From Gammaproteobacteria bacterium (GTDB lineage: Bacteria > Pseudomonadota > Gammaproteobacteria > GCA-001735895), in contig JAAESG010000182.1 of NCBI GenBank assembly GCA_024229615.1, forward strand, positions 1-38,276: a DNA stretch of 38,276 nucleotides, written 5' to 3'. The notes beneath the pieces are model-generated. The model worked only from the letters and a program-made list of their open reading frames with translations, had not been told where the DNA came from and searched no databases. Shown one piece after another: positions 8,254-16,143 of the stretch (positions are counted from its first letter, which is position 1; every line of letters starts with the position of its first letter). The position numbers and the translations under genes were made by a program.

Positions 8254-9962
8254 TATTGATTCTCCTCGATACCGAGTTCATGCGGAAAATACTTGATGAC
8301 AGAAAGGATGGGGTTCGGTGCGGCCTGTCCGAGACCACAAATCGATGCATCGATCATGACAGTCGATAAATCGATCAATAGCTCGACATCCCAATCACCG
8401 GTCTGCATGATGCTAACTGCCTTCTCACAGCCGAGCCGGCAAGGCGTGCACTGGCCGCAGGATTCATGCGCGAAAAATTTAAGTGCATTCAGCGCAGCCT
8501 GTTTCGCACTGTCCTGCTCAGACAGCACAACCACGGCCGCAGAACCGATGAAACAGCCGTACTCCTGCAACGTATCGAAATCAAGCGGGATGTCACCGAG
8601 CGAAGCCGGCAGGATTCCACCCGAGGCACCACCTGGAAAGTATCCGTAAAACTGGTGACCATCGAGCATACCGTCGCAATATTCTTCGATCAATTCCTTG
8701 ATCGTTATCCCGGCGGGTGCAAGATGTACGCCGGGTTTGTTGACGCGGCCCGAGACCGAAAAGCTGCGCACACCCTTGCGCCCATTCCGACCCTGCGAAT
8801 CAAACCATTCAGATCCTTTTTCAATGACATCACGAATCCAGAACAGGGTTTCGCAGCTGTGTTCGAGTGTCGGCAATCCGAACAGGCCGACCTGTGCGAC
8901 ATAGGGTGGGCGCAGTCGCGGCATTCCGCGCTTGCCTTCGATCGACTCGATCATCGCCGACTCTTCACCACAAATATAGGCGCCTGCGCCGCGGCGTATT
9001 TCGATGGACGGCAACTCGTACCCCGACTGGCTGACGAGATCATCGACGGCGCCACTCAAATTCCGAATCACCGATGGATACTCATCACGGATGTATATGT
9101 AACATTTATCGAGGCCCACGACCTGCGCCGCGATCAGCATGCCCTCGAGAAATCGATGCGGGTCGGAGAGCATGTAAAAACGGTCTTTGAAGGTGCCTGG
9201 CTCGCCCTCGTCGATATTGATCGCACACAGACGAGGCGCTGGCTGGTCGCGCAAAATGCGCCATTTGCGGCCGACCGGAAAGCCGGCCCCGCCGAGACCG
9301 CGTAACTGCGTACCCTCGAGGGCTTCGATAATTTCATCCCCACCGATCTCGGCGGCGAGCAAGCGCTCGTATAACTGGTAACCACCCGCCTCCCGGTAAG
9401 CTTGGTAATCGATGCTGTCCTGCGGTAATGGTTGCTCGACCTTGCCGGCGTCGACTGCCGACCTGACCGCATCCGTAGTCGCGTTATCAACCGAATACTG
9501 GCCGACCACCGCGACCGGCGCCTTGTCACAACGGCCGACACAGGGAACCCGCTGCACACGTACTCCGGTACCCAGTGATGACAGTGCCGCGATGAGTTCT
9601 TCGCTACCGGCCAACTCGCAGCTGACAGAATCGCAAACGCGCACGGTGAGTGCGGGTGGAGCGATTTCACCTTCCTTGACGACATCGAAATGGTGATAGA
9701 AAGAAGCGACTTCATAAACTTCGGTGGTCGCCAGGCACATTTCATGGGCCAGGGCTACCAGGTGTGCGGCCGACAGATGACCATGCCTGTCCTGAATCCT
9801 GTGCAGATGCTCGATCAACAGGTCGCGTTCGCGAGATGCACTACCGAGCAAGTTTTGCACTTCGAGCAACGCATTGATATCAACCACCCTTCCCTTGATC
9901 TTTCCACGGCGGCGTTGCTTTCGATTGTCGACCGCATCGGGACTGCGTTCAGGCTGTGACAT
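8253..9962 (-). CDS. fdsB: Formate dehydrogenase diaphorase subunit, FdsG-FdsB fusion
   Basis: 569-residue protein joining two parts that are separate in many Fds enzymes. Residues about 30-175 are NuoE/FdsG-like, with a thioredoxin-fold [2Fe-2S] pattern Cys110, Cys115, Cys141, Cys145. Residues about 190-569 are NuoF/FdsB-like: GLGGAGFPVGRKW and NIDEGEPGTFKDR mark the NADH/FMN site, GAGAYICGEESA follows, and SCGQCTPCRLG (Cys502, 505, 508) with Cys542 forms the [4Fe-4S] site. It passes electrons from FdsA to NAD+. It is transcribed ahead of fdsA with a one-base stop/start overlap. A strong terminator for the preceding usp-ending operon lies 30 bp upstream, so the two genes probably have their own promoter or are reached by read-through. 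Confidence 0.93.
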   Translation of the reverse strand: MSQPERSPDAVDNRKQRRRGKIKGRVVDINALLEVQNLLGSASRERDLLIEHLHRIQDRHGHLSAAHLVALAHEMCLATTEVYEVASFYHHFDVVKEGEIAPPALTVRVCDSVSCELAGSEELIAALSSLGTGVRVQRVPCVGRCDKAPVAVVGQYSVDNATTDAVRSAVDAGKVEQPLPQDSIDYQAYREAGGYQLYERLLAAEIGGDEIIEALEGTQLRGLGGAGFPVGRKWRILRDQPAPRLCAINIDEGEPGTFKDRFYMLSDPHRFLEGMLIAAQVVGLDKCYIYIRDEYPSVIRNLSGAVDDLVSQSGYELPSIEIRRGAGAYICGEESAMIESIEGKRGMPRLRPPYVAQVGLFGLPTLEHSCETLFWIRDVIEKGSEWFDSQGRNGRKGVRSFSVSGRVNKPGVHLAPAGITIKELIEEYCDGMLDGHQFYGYFPGGASGGILPASLGDIPLDFDTLQEYGCFIGSAAVVVLSEQDSAKQAALNALKFFAHESCGQCTPCRLGCEKAVSIMQTGDWDVELLIDLSTVMIDASICGLGQAAPNPILSVIKYFPHELGIEENQ

Positions 9963-9992
9963 AAAGAATCTCTAGTATTTGGGTTCCTAAAT

Positions 9993-10020
9993 AAAAAATC
10001 CCCGCTCTTGACGAGCGGGG
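9993..10020 (-). terminator. Rho-independent terminator after usp
   Basis: On the minus strand the stem CCCCGCTC / GAGCGGGG (8 bp, 5-nt loop; stem at 10000-10020) is followed by ATTTTTTA. This is a textbook intrinsic terminator placed between the universal stress gene and the formate dehydrogenase genes. Confidence 0.9.
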
Positions 10021-10077
10021 TAAAGTTTAACCCAAGGAGGAGCTAGCAAAAATAGGATAAAACGCCATCACGGTGCT

Positions 10078-10932
10078 TTAATGCGCCATCACGGTGATGA
10101 TATTGGTATCGCTCAACAGGTGGCTGGTGACGCCGCCAAACAGGCGCTGACGGGTGCGAGTGTGGGTGAAACCGCCAACCACCAGGAATTCGGCACCGAT
10201 TTCGTTGCAGGCCGCCAACATTTTTTTGCCGATACTACCGCCGCGACCGCTGAGCACCTTGTAATCGACTTTACAACCGTGCCGCTTAAGGTAATCGATG
10301 ACTTCGCCGACCCCGTCCTCGCGTTTTTTCGACACCAGCACTGTCACTTTTTTCATCTGCATCAGCCAGGGCAGGGTCATGCAGACCGCCCGACTCGCCT
10401 CTACGCTGTCGTTCCAGCCAATCGCGGCATGATCGGCGCGCCGTGCCTGCCATTCCGGCGGCACGATCAGCACCGGGCGACCCGAGTGCAGCATCAGCGA
10501 TTCATGCAGTTCGCCGACGCCGGGGCCACCAATGCGATGCTTGGTCGGGCGTGACATCGCGATCACGTCCACCAGGCGAGATTCCTGACCGAGTACGGTT
10601 TCTGCATCGCCTTCGAGCACGTGCAGCGAAGCGGTAACCGCCTTCGCCACCGACGGCTTGCGCGTAGTCTTGACGCCGCCCTGCTTGCAGAATGCGTTAA
10701 ACTGACTACGCACCGTGTCGACCGTCGAATCGACCGCCTTCCGGCTCATTCTGGCGAACTCTTCTCGGTAGTTTTTTGGTATGCCACCGAACATGTACGG
10801 CTCGTGCGCGAGTTCACGCACGTGCACGACCTTGATATGCGAATCGAAGCGTTTGGCGATAATCAACGCGGTATCAAGCACTTCGGCGCTGCGTTCGGTG
10901 CCGTCTACGGGAACCAGGATTACTTTAATCAT
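10078..10932 (-). CDS. Tandem-domain universal stress protein (UspA family)
   Basis: 284-residue protein with two Usp-like domains. The first starts IKVILVPVDGTERSAEVLDTAL, the usual first strand and ATP-pocket aspartate, and ends with SGRPVLIVPPEW near residue 155. The second begins ADHAAIGWNDSVEASRAV and ends GGFTHTRTRQRLFGGVTSHLLSDTNIITVMAH. The final segment is a degenerate form of the nucleotide-binding GxxGx9G(S/T) motif, so ATP binding is uncertain. Usp proteins are cytoplasmic and respond to stress or starvation; a direct role in C1 metabolism is not established. The gene is the last of the run before the terminator at 9993-10020 and starts 17 bp after the deleted formate-THF ligase, so it probably shares that transcript. 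Confidence 0.85.
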   Translation of the reverse strand: MIKVILVPVDGTERSAEVLDTALIIAKRFDSHIKVVHVRELAHEPYMFGGIPKNYREEFARMSRKAVDSTVDTVRSQFNAFCKQGGVKTTRKPSVAKAVTASLHVLEGDAETVLGQESRLVDVIAMSRPTKHRIGGPGVGELHESLMLHSGRPVLIVPPEWQARRADHAAIGWNDSVEASRAVCMTLPWLMQMKKVTVLVSKKREDGVGEVIDYLKRHGCKVDYKVLSGRGGSIGKKMLAACNEIGAEFLVVGGFTHTRTRQRLFGGVTSHLLSDTNIITVMAH

Positions 10933-10949
10933 TTAATTCAACCTCGCAT

Positions 10950-11267
10950 CTAGAACAAGCCCTGAATCAGGCCTGCATCATCGATATGAATCTTATCGGC
11001 GGCAGGCACTCGTGGCAAACCCGGCATGGTCATGATTTCACCACAGACGAACACCAGGAAACCGGCTCCGGCCGGCGTTGGCGTAATCGCGGTGACCAGA
11101 ATCAACTTGCCATCGGGACGCTCTTGCAGGGTATCGATATATGCCGGGTCGATCTTGGCCTTGGTCCTGCCATAAGGCATCAGGGCTTCGCCCGGAATTC
11201 CAATTTTATCCGCAATTTCACCGATTGGCTGAGCCGTCGCGGCGCGTGCAATCTCTATGTCACTCAT
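10950..11267 (-). pseudogene. fhs: Internally deleted formate-tetrahydrofolate ligase
   Basis: Formate-THF ligase makes 10-formyl-THF from formate, THF and ATP and is normally about 557 residues. This frame is only 105. Residues 1-68 match the N-terminus ([35 protein letters not shown]), ending just before the P-loop lysine (family GEGKTTT). Residues from about 68 onward match the extreme C-terminus ([19 protein letters not shown], then [18 protein letters not shown]). About 450 residues are missing, including the ATP and folate sites, so it cannot be an active ligase. The join is in frame, and both original ends would carry a similar GCCGG-containing AG-G codon run, pointing to deletion between short repeats. 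Start codon, GAGG ribosome-binding site and stop are intact, so a small protein may still be made. An assembly collapse is the main alternative. Confidence 0.8.
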
Positions 11268-11327
11268 CTGTCTATCCTCGGACCGGTGTAGTGGTCGAAA
11301 TGATTTTGCCAGGCGAACCCGCGCGGT

Positions 11328-12242
11328 TTAAGAACCCAGCTTCGCCCCTACATCGAGCCCCGCTGACGCAGCGTATTCATGAACGGGTAATTTGCCCGCA
11401 TCGGCGCGCACCTTAATGATTCGAATAGCGCCGTCGGCGGTCGCGACCACGGCACCTTCGCCATCGATCGAGATAACGTTGCCGGGTTCACCAATGCCAT
11501 CAGCTTTACGACTGTCGAAAACCTTAACCTCCTGACCGTTAAAAGTGGTCCAGGCGCCGGGTTGCGGGTTAGCACCACGAATCAGGTTGTAAACTTCGTC
11601 GCTGCTCTTGCTCCAGTCGATTTGCACATCATCCTTGCGGCACCAACCTTCGTAACTGCCATCTTGCGGATCCTGCACTTCGCGCGGCGGATTGCCGTCG
11701 CGTACCAGTTCGATAGACTCGAGCATGGCGTCTACGCCAAGCGGGTACAAACTATCGAAGTAGATGGAACCGAGCGTATCATCGGGTCCTATATCGACCT
11801 CCTTTTGCAACAGGATCGGACCGGTATCGAGACTGTTATCGGGCCAGAAAATCGACAATCCGGTCTTTTTCCTGCCCATGATGATCGGCCAGTTGATCGA
11901 GCTGGGCCCCTTGTGCCAGGGCAATAGCGACGGATGGTACTGAATTGAACCGCACTTTGGCACATTGAGTGCCTCCTCAGGCACGAATAGCAGTACATAG
12001 GCCATCACGCACAAATCTGATTCATGGCTTGCGAGTTCGTCCCAGACCTCGGGAGCCTTGTAGGATTCTGGCTGAAATACCGGTAATCCTTTCTCCAATG
12101 CGAATTCCTTGAGCGGGTCCAGCGGCCTGCCTTCCTTGTCGGGTGCGCAATAAACCGCAACCACTTCGTCAACGCCTTTATCGAGGATGGCTTCGAGAAC
12201 TGATTTGCCGTAGGCCTGCTGGCCATGAACGATTAATCTCAT
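11328..12242 (-). CDS. Formyltransferase, 10-formyl-THF hydrolase-like
   Basis: 304-residue formyltransferase-fold protein. It resembles the N-terminal hydrolase domain of 10-formyl-THF dehydrogenase (ALDH1L1) more than a housekeeping Met-tRNA formyltransferase: CGSIQYHPSLLPWHKGPSSI, then GLSIFWPDNSLDTGPILLQKE, then GSYEGWCRK and IRGANPQPGAW. His103 and Asp139 take the places of the catalytic His106 and Asp142 of that enzyme. The C-terminal third is the small beta-barrel domain of the Fmt family. Plausible reactions are hydrolysis of 10-formyl-THF to formate and THF, or transfer of a formyl group to or from folate; sequence alone does not decide. It starts 50 bp after frc and precedes the fhs remnant by 60 bp, so it belongs to the formyl-CoA operon. 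Automatic annotation would probably call it methionyl-tRNA formyltransferase; I doubt that function. Confidence 0.8.
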   Translation of the reverse strand: MRLIVHGQQAYGKSVLEAILDKGVDEVVAVYCAPDKEGRPLDPLKEFALEKGLPVFQPESYKAPEVWDELASHESDLCVMAYVLLFVPEEALNVPKCGSIQYHPSLLPWHKGPSSINWPIIMGRKKTGLSIFWPDNSLDTGPILLQKEVDIGPDDTLGSIYFDSLYPLGVDAMLESIELVRDGNPPREVQDPQDGSYEGWCRKDDVQIDWSKSSDEVYNLIRGANPQPGAWTTFNGQEVKVFDSRKADGIGEPGNVISIDGEGAVVATADGAIRIIKVRADAGKLPVHEYAASAGLDVGAKLGS

Positions 12243-12292
12243 ATATCTCTCCTGTTCTCCGGGACTGGTTGCGCTGCCTGGAGCTTTTTCGT

Positions 12293-13543
12293 TTAAACCG
12301 CGCCAGATTCTTTCAACGACGCAATTTCGTCCGCGTTGTATCCGAGAACATCACCGAGAATTTCTTCCGAATGTTCTCCCAACAAAGGCGAACGTTCGAC
12401 GACGACATCGTTATCCGACAGTTTGATCGGACAGCCCACGCTCAGGTAAGGCCCACGTTCGGGATGGTCGACTTCGACAATCGTGCCGGTTTCACGCAGC
12501 GACGGTTCTTCGGCCAGCTCTTTCATCGACAAAATAGGTCCGACCGGAATGTCGAGCGGATTACAGATTTCCATGACTTCATACTTGGTCTTAGTCATGG
12601 TCCACTCTTCGATGGCACCGAAAATTTCGTTCAGATGCGGTAAACGAGTCGGCGGGGTTGCATAGTCCGGGTTTTCCTTCCATTCCGGTTTACCGATGAC
12701 GTCGCAAATTTTTTGCCAGACAGCAGCCTGGGTTATGAAATAGGTGTAAGCGTCGGGATCTTTTTCCCAACCCTTGCATTTGAGAATACGACCCGGTTGT
12801 CCACCACCCGAATCATTTCCGGCACGCGGTGTCGCTTCACCGAACTCGATGCCTTCACCATATTGCGAGTACTCGGGAAGGGGACCGGCCTTGAGACGTT
12901 GCTGGTCGCGTAACTTGACCCGGCACAGGTTCAATACACCGTCCTGCATCGCCGCCATCACACGCTGCCCCTTACCAGTTTTGTCGCGGTGTAACAGGGC
13001 CGCACAAATACCAAAAGCCAGGTGCAGCCCGGTACCGGAATCACCGATCTGGGCGCCGGTTACAAGCGGCAATCCATCACGGAAACCGGTGGTCGAAGCC
13101 GAGCCGCCCGCACACTGCGCAACATTTTCATAAACCTTGCAGTCCTCATAAGGCCCAGGCCCGAAACCTTTTACCGAAGCCATGATCATGCGCGGATTCA
13201 ACTCCTGGATACGTTCCCAGCTAAAGCCCATGCGATCGAGCGCTCCTGGCGCGAAATTTTCGACTAGCACATCACAGGTTTTGACCAGGCGTTCCAGCAC
13301 CTCTTTACCGCTTTCATTCTTGGTGTTGAGCGTCAGCGAGCGCTTGTTGTGATTGAGCATGGTGAAGTAGAGGCTGTCAGCACCTTCCACATCGACCAGT
13401 TGCTTACGCGTCGCATCACCGACACCGGGACGTTCGACCTTGATCACGTCGGCACCCATCCATGCGAGGAGCTGGGTGCAAGTGGGGCCAGACTGGACAT
13501 GGGTAAAATCCAGAATTTTTATATGATCTAGAGCTTTAGACAT
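12293..13543 (-). CDS. frc: Formyl-CoA:oxalate CoA-transferase-like (YfdW type)
   Basis: 416-residue class III CoA-transferase, the same length as E. coli YfdW and a little shorter than Oxalobacter Frc (428). These enzymes move CoA from formyl-CoA to oxalate (or another acid) through aspartyl-CoA and anhydride intermediates. The catalytic aspartate is Asp168 in [13 protein letters not shown]. Gln17 (HVQSGP) is conserved. Residue 48 is Gln, as in YfdW, where Oxalobacter has Trp. The mobile glycine loop reads SGGGQP instead of GGGGQP. The C-terminal APLLGEH-type motif is present as [12 protein letters not shown]. The gene lies between the ThDP lyase (36-bp gap) and the formyltransferase (50-bp gap). 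The acid acceptor is not proven: oxalate is the default from homology, but a 2-hydroxy acid would fit the atypical partner lyase. Confidence 0.88.
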   Translation of the reverse strand: MSKALDHIKILDFTHVQSGPTCTQLLAWMGADVIKVERPGVGDATRKQLVDVEGADSLYFTMLNHNKRSLTLNTKNESGKEVLERLVKTCDVLVENFAPGALDRMGFSWERIQELNPRMIMASVKGFGPGPYEDCKVYENVAQCAGGSASTTGFRDGLPLVTGAQIGDSGTGLHLAFGICAALLHRDKTGKGQRVMAAMQDGVLNLCRVKLRDQQRLKAGPLPEYSQYGEGIEFGEATPRAGNDSGGGQPGRILKCKGWEKDPDAYTYFITQAAVWQKICDVIGKPEWKENPDYATPPTRLPHLNEIFGAIEEWTMTKTKYEVMEICNPLDIPVGPILSMKELAEEPSLRETGTIVEVDHPERGPYLSVGCPIKLSDNDVVVERSPLLGEHSEEILGDVLGYNADEIASLKESGAV

Positions 13544-13579
13544 TGTTTACCTCTGTTAAACATTCAGGTTGGTGGTTAG

Positions 13580-15334
13580 TTACTTGTACATGGTTTGCGC
13601 TTTGGTGCCCGGCGCATATTCATTCGGGTCGACCCAGACATTGACGACCGCACACTTGCCGGTCTTCGCAATCGCTTCTCGCGCACGCTGCATCGCAGGC
13701 TGAATTTGGCTGGCTTCGTGTACCTCTTCACCATAGCCGCCGATCATTTGACCAAACTGCGAAAAGGGCACATCGCCGAGTTTGTTACCGACATCGCCAC
13801 GCTCCTGGCCATACTTGGCGAGTTGTCCGTAACGGATCTGGTTCATCGCCGAGTTGTTGCCGATCACCGCCAGGTATGGCGCACCGAAACGTTGCGCGGT
13901 TTCCATATCGAAAGAAGTCATACCAAACGCACCGTCACCATAGAGACAAACAACCTCTTTATTCGGATGTGCGAGCTTGGCCGCCATCGAAAAGCCGGTA
14001 CCGACTCCGAGCGAACCGAGCGCCCCCGGATCCATCCACTGGCCGGGATTGCGCGGGCGTACCGCCTGCGCGGAGATAGTCACGATATCGCCACCGTCAC
14101 CGATGTAGATGGTGTCTTCACCGAGGAACCGATTAATTTCATAGGCGAGGCGATAGGGGTGAATGGGGTTCTGATCCGTGGTAAACATCGGCATCAGTTT
14201 TTCCAGCTTGGTGGCTTCGATATCACGCAGTTCGGCCATCCACTTCTGCCGTTGCTGTTTCGCGCCATCATCGATACGACCCGATGCCGCCTGTTCTACC
14301 GCGGCCAGGATAGAGCCCGGATCGCCAACGAGCCCGAGGTTGATGTCGCGGTTCTTGCCGACCGTGGCATAGCTTTGGTCGATCTGTACCAGAGTCGCGT
14401 CTTTCGAAATACGTTTTCCGTATCCCATGCGGAAATCGAATGGCGTACCCACGATCAGGATGACATCGGCATTCTTAAAAGCATCGCTACGCGTACGATC
14501 GAAGTGGTGAAGGTCACCCTGCGGTAACATGCCACGGCTGGCACCATTCATGTAGGCGGGTATATCGAGCGAACGCACGAAACTGATTGCGGCATCCTGC
14601 CCCTGAGAAGCCCAGACCTGTTGTCCGAGCAATACCGCCGGACGCTGGGCCTTGACCAGAATATCCGCAAGCTTTTCGATATCGGCGGGATCGCCGATCG
14701 ACTTGACCGAGGCACGGTAAGAGCCCGGCTCGGGTATGACTGCAGATTCAATCGGAACTTCCCGATCCAGTATATCTCGTGGAATTTCGAGGTAAGACGG
14801 GCCATAGGCGCCATTGAAACACTCGCGTGCCGCCATCGAGACCATATCGGCAACCCGTTCGGTCGAAAACACACCCGAGGCGAATTTGGTGATCGGCGTC
14901 ATCATGTTGACGTGCGGCAAATCCTGCAGCGATCCCATCTTGTGCTGGGTCAGCGAGCTTTGTCCGCCGATGTGCAGTATCGGACTTTCCGAGCGGTAGG
15001 CAGTGGCCACACCGGTTACCGCATTGGTGCAACCGGGCCCAGCCGTAGTCACCACGCAACCGAGCTTACCGGTTTGGCGTGCATAACCATCCGCGGCATG
15101 CGCCGCGGTTTGCTCGTGGCGCACGTCGACAATGCGAATACCCTCGTCCAGGCAGCCATCGTAGATGTCGATGATATGACCACCACAAAGTGTAAAGATG
15201 GTGTCGACGCCTTCGGCCTTGAGTGCCTTCGCGACCAGGTGGCCGCCTGAAATAACCGAGCCGTCTTTGGTTTTTGCCTTCAGGGTATCCGTGGCGGTAT
15301 CCGATACCGGTGGTTTTTCAGCTACAGTAGACAT
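13580..15334 (-). CDS. ThDP-dependent lyase/decarboxylase, ILVBL/HACL-like
   Basis: 584-residue thiamine-diphosphate enzyme of the acetolactate synthase superfamily. Glu74 in DVRHEQTAAHAADGYAR is the conserved cofactor-activating glutamate; TTAGPGCTNAVTGVATA follows. The ThDP/Mg motif is GDGAFGMTSFD (466 on) ending in Asn493-Asn494. Next to a formyl-CoA transferase one expects oxalyl-CoA decarboxylase, but the N-terminal FTLCGGHI (Oxc has GVVGIPI), the RNPGQWMDPGALGSLGVGTGF segment and the FDFRMGYGKR segment resemble the ILVBL (HACL2) group instead. Likely roles are therefore cleavage of a 2-hydroxyacyl-CoA to an aldehyde plus formyl-CoA, or decarboxylation of oxalyl-CoA by a non-classical enzyme. 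Acetolactate synthesis is unlikely given the neighbours. It is followed after 36 bp by frc and preceded by an intercistronic hairpin downstream of gntR. Confidence 0.75.
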   Translation of the reverse strand: MSTVAEKPPVSDTATDTLKAKTKDGSVISGGHLVAKALKAEGVDTIFTLCGGHIIDIYDGCLDEGIRIVDVRHEQTAAHAADGYARQTGKLGCVVTTAGPGCTNAVTGVATAYRSESPILHIGGQSSLTQHKMGSLQDLPHVNMMTPITKFASGVFSTERVADMVSMAARECFNGAYGPSYLEIPRDILDREVPIESAVIPEPGSYRASVKSIGDPADIEKLADILVKAQRPAVLLGQQVWASQGQDAAISFVRSLDIPAYMNGASRGMLPQGDLHHFDRTRSDAFKNADVILIVGTPFDFRMGYGKRISKDATLVQIDQSYATVGKNRDINLGLVGDPGSILAAVEQAASGRIDDGAKQQRQKWMAELRDIEATKLEKLMPMFTTDQNPIHPYRLAYEINRFLGEDTIYIGDGGDIVTISAQAVRPRNPGQWMDPGALGSLGVGTGFSMAAKLAHPNKEVVCLYGDGAFGMTSFDMETAQRFGAPYLAVIGNNSAMNQIRYGQLAKYGQERGDVGNKLGDVPFSQFGQMIGGYGEEVHEASQIQPAMQRAREAIAKTGKCAVVNVWVDPNEYAPGTKAQTMYK

Positions 15335-15404
15335 TGCGTATTTACCTCGTCTGTTTAATCAGCCGACCAGGTATTCATGAGTCCCGGCCTTTGATGGTTT
15401 CAAC

Positions 15405-15424
15405 AAGCCAGTTAAAACTGGCTT
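15405..15424. repeat. Intercistronic hairpin between gntR and the ThDP lyase gene
   Basis: Perfect 8-bp stem AAGCCAGT/ACTGGCTT with a 4-nt TAAA loop, lying between the gntR stop and the lyase start. No U-run follows on the minus strand, so it is more likely a processing or stability element than a terminator. It could set different expression levels for transporter/regulator and enzymes. Confidence 0.45.
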
Positions 15425-15435
15425 AATTGATCAGG

Positions 15436-16131
15436 TTAATCCAGATAATCGACATAACGTTCGATATGCTTCGCCAGTTCGAGGGCGTGATCCCTGACCA
15501 GTTGCTCGGCGTGGTAGGCGTCTCGTTCCTCGATCGCCTCGATGATACGGGTGTGATCCATGACCGATTGCGCCACCCGGTCGCGGTCCTTGATGGTGCT
15601 CGCGCGAATCGCACGCATGTGAAAAAACAATTGGTCCGCCATCTGCATAATCAATTCAGAATGACCGAGTTTAATAATCGTTTGGTGAAATTCGATATTG
15701 GTGTCTGAGTACTCGTCGATATGGGTGCGCGCTTCTTCACCATCATAAGAGGTAAAATTTTTGCGCAGCTGCGCGATTTCATCATCGCTTGCGCGACTGG
15801 TTGCAAGACGTGCGGCCATGCTTTCGAGCGCCGCCCAGACATCGACGATATCGAGTATTTCTTCCTTATTCTTACGCACCACGAAAGAACCGCGGCGCGC
15901 AATATTCTCGACGATCCCTTCCTGCTCGAGGCGCGAAATCGCTTCGCGCACCGGGGTGCGGCTAACCCCCAGCTGTTCGCCGAGGGCACGCTCATCAAGC
16001 CGAATCGGATCCTTGCTGGTGTAGATATCCATGTGCCCGATCAACTCGCGCAGGGCTTCGTAGACTCGCGTCTTCAGCCCCTTGGATTGTTCGAGCGGAA
16101 CGATGCCGGTTAAGCTCATCGCATGGCCCAT
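15436..16131 (-). CDS. GntR-family transcriptional regulator, FCD type
   Basis: 231-residue regulator. Residues about 18-85 form the winged helix: LKTRVYEALRELI, then RLDERALGEQLGVSRTPVREAISRLEQEGIVENIARRGSFVV. The rest is an all-helical FCD ligand domain, with NIEFHQTI, the MDHTRIIEAI helix and a final RDHALELAKHI supplying the acidic and histidine residues that bind a metal and a carboxylate effector in this class. FCD regulators of lactate, glycolate, gluconate or oxalate-type pathways sense small carboxylates. It starts 12 bp after the tctA stop and precedes the lyase gene, so it is embedded in the module it probably controls. The start at 16131 is uncertain because no clear ribosome-binding site is seen; MSLTG at 16119 is an alternative. 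Its likely targets are the three TGGTATA-N3-TATACCA palindromes (inference). Confidence 0.92.
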   Translation of the reverse strand: MGHAMSLTGIVPLEQSKGLKTRVYEALRELIGHMDIYTSKDPIRLDERALGEQLGVSRTPVREAISRLEQEGIVENIARRGSFVVRKNKEEILDIVDVWAALESMAARLATSRASDDEIAQLRKNFTSYDGEEARTHIDEYSDTNIEFHQTIIKLGHSELIMQMADQLFFHMRAIRASTIKDRDRVAQSVMDHTRIIEAIEERDAYHAEQLVRDHALELAKHIERYVDYLD

Positions 16132-16143
16132 GATGTTGAATGG

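Noticed and set aside
8466-9305. 279-codon plus-strand frame antisense to the formate dehydrogenase fusion
   Set aside because: Antisense of a well-supported gene, with no domain or ribosome-binding site.
13595-14527. 310-codon plus-strand frame opposite the ThDP lyase gene
   Set aside because: Mirror of a conserved enzyme; composition is rich in Arg/His as expected from an antisense frame.
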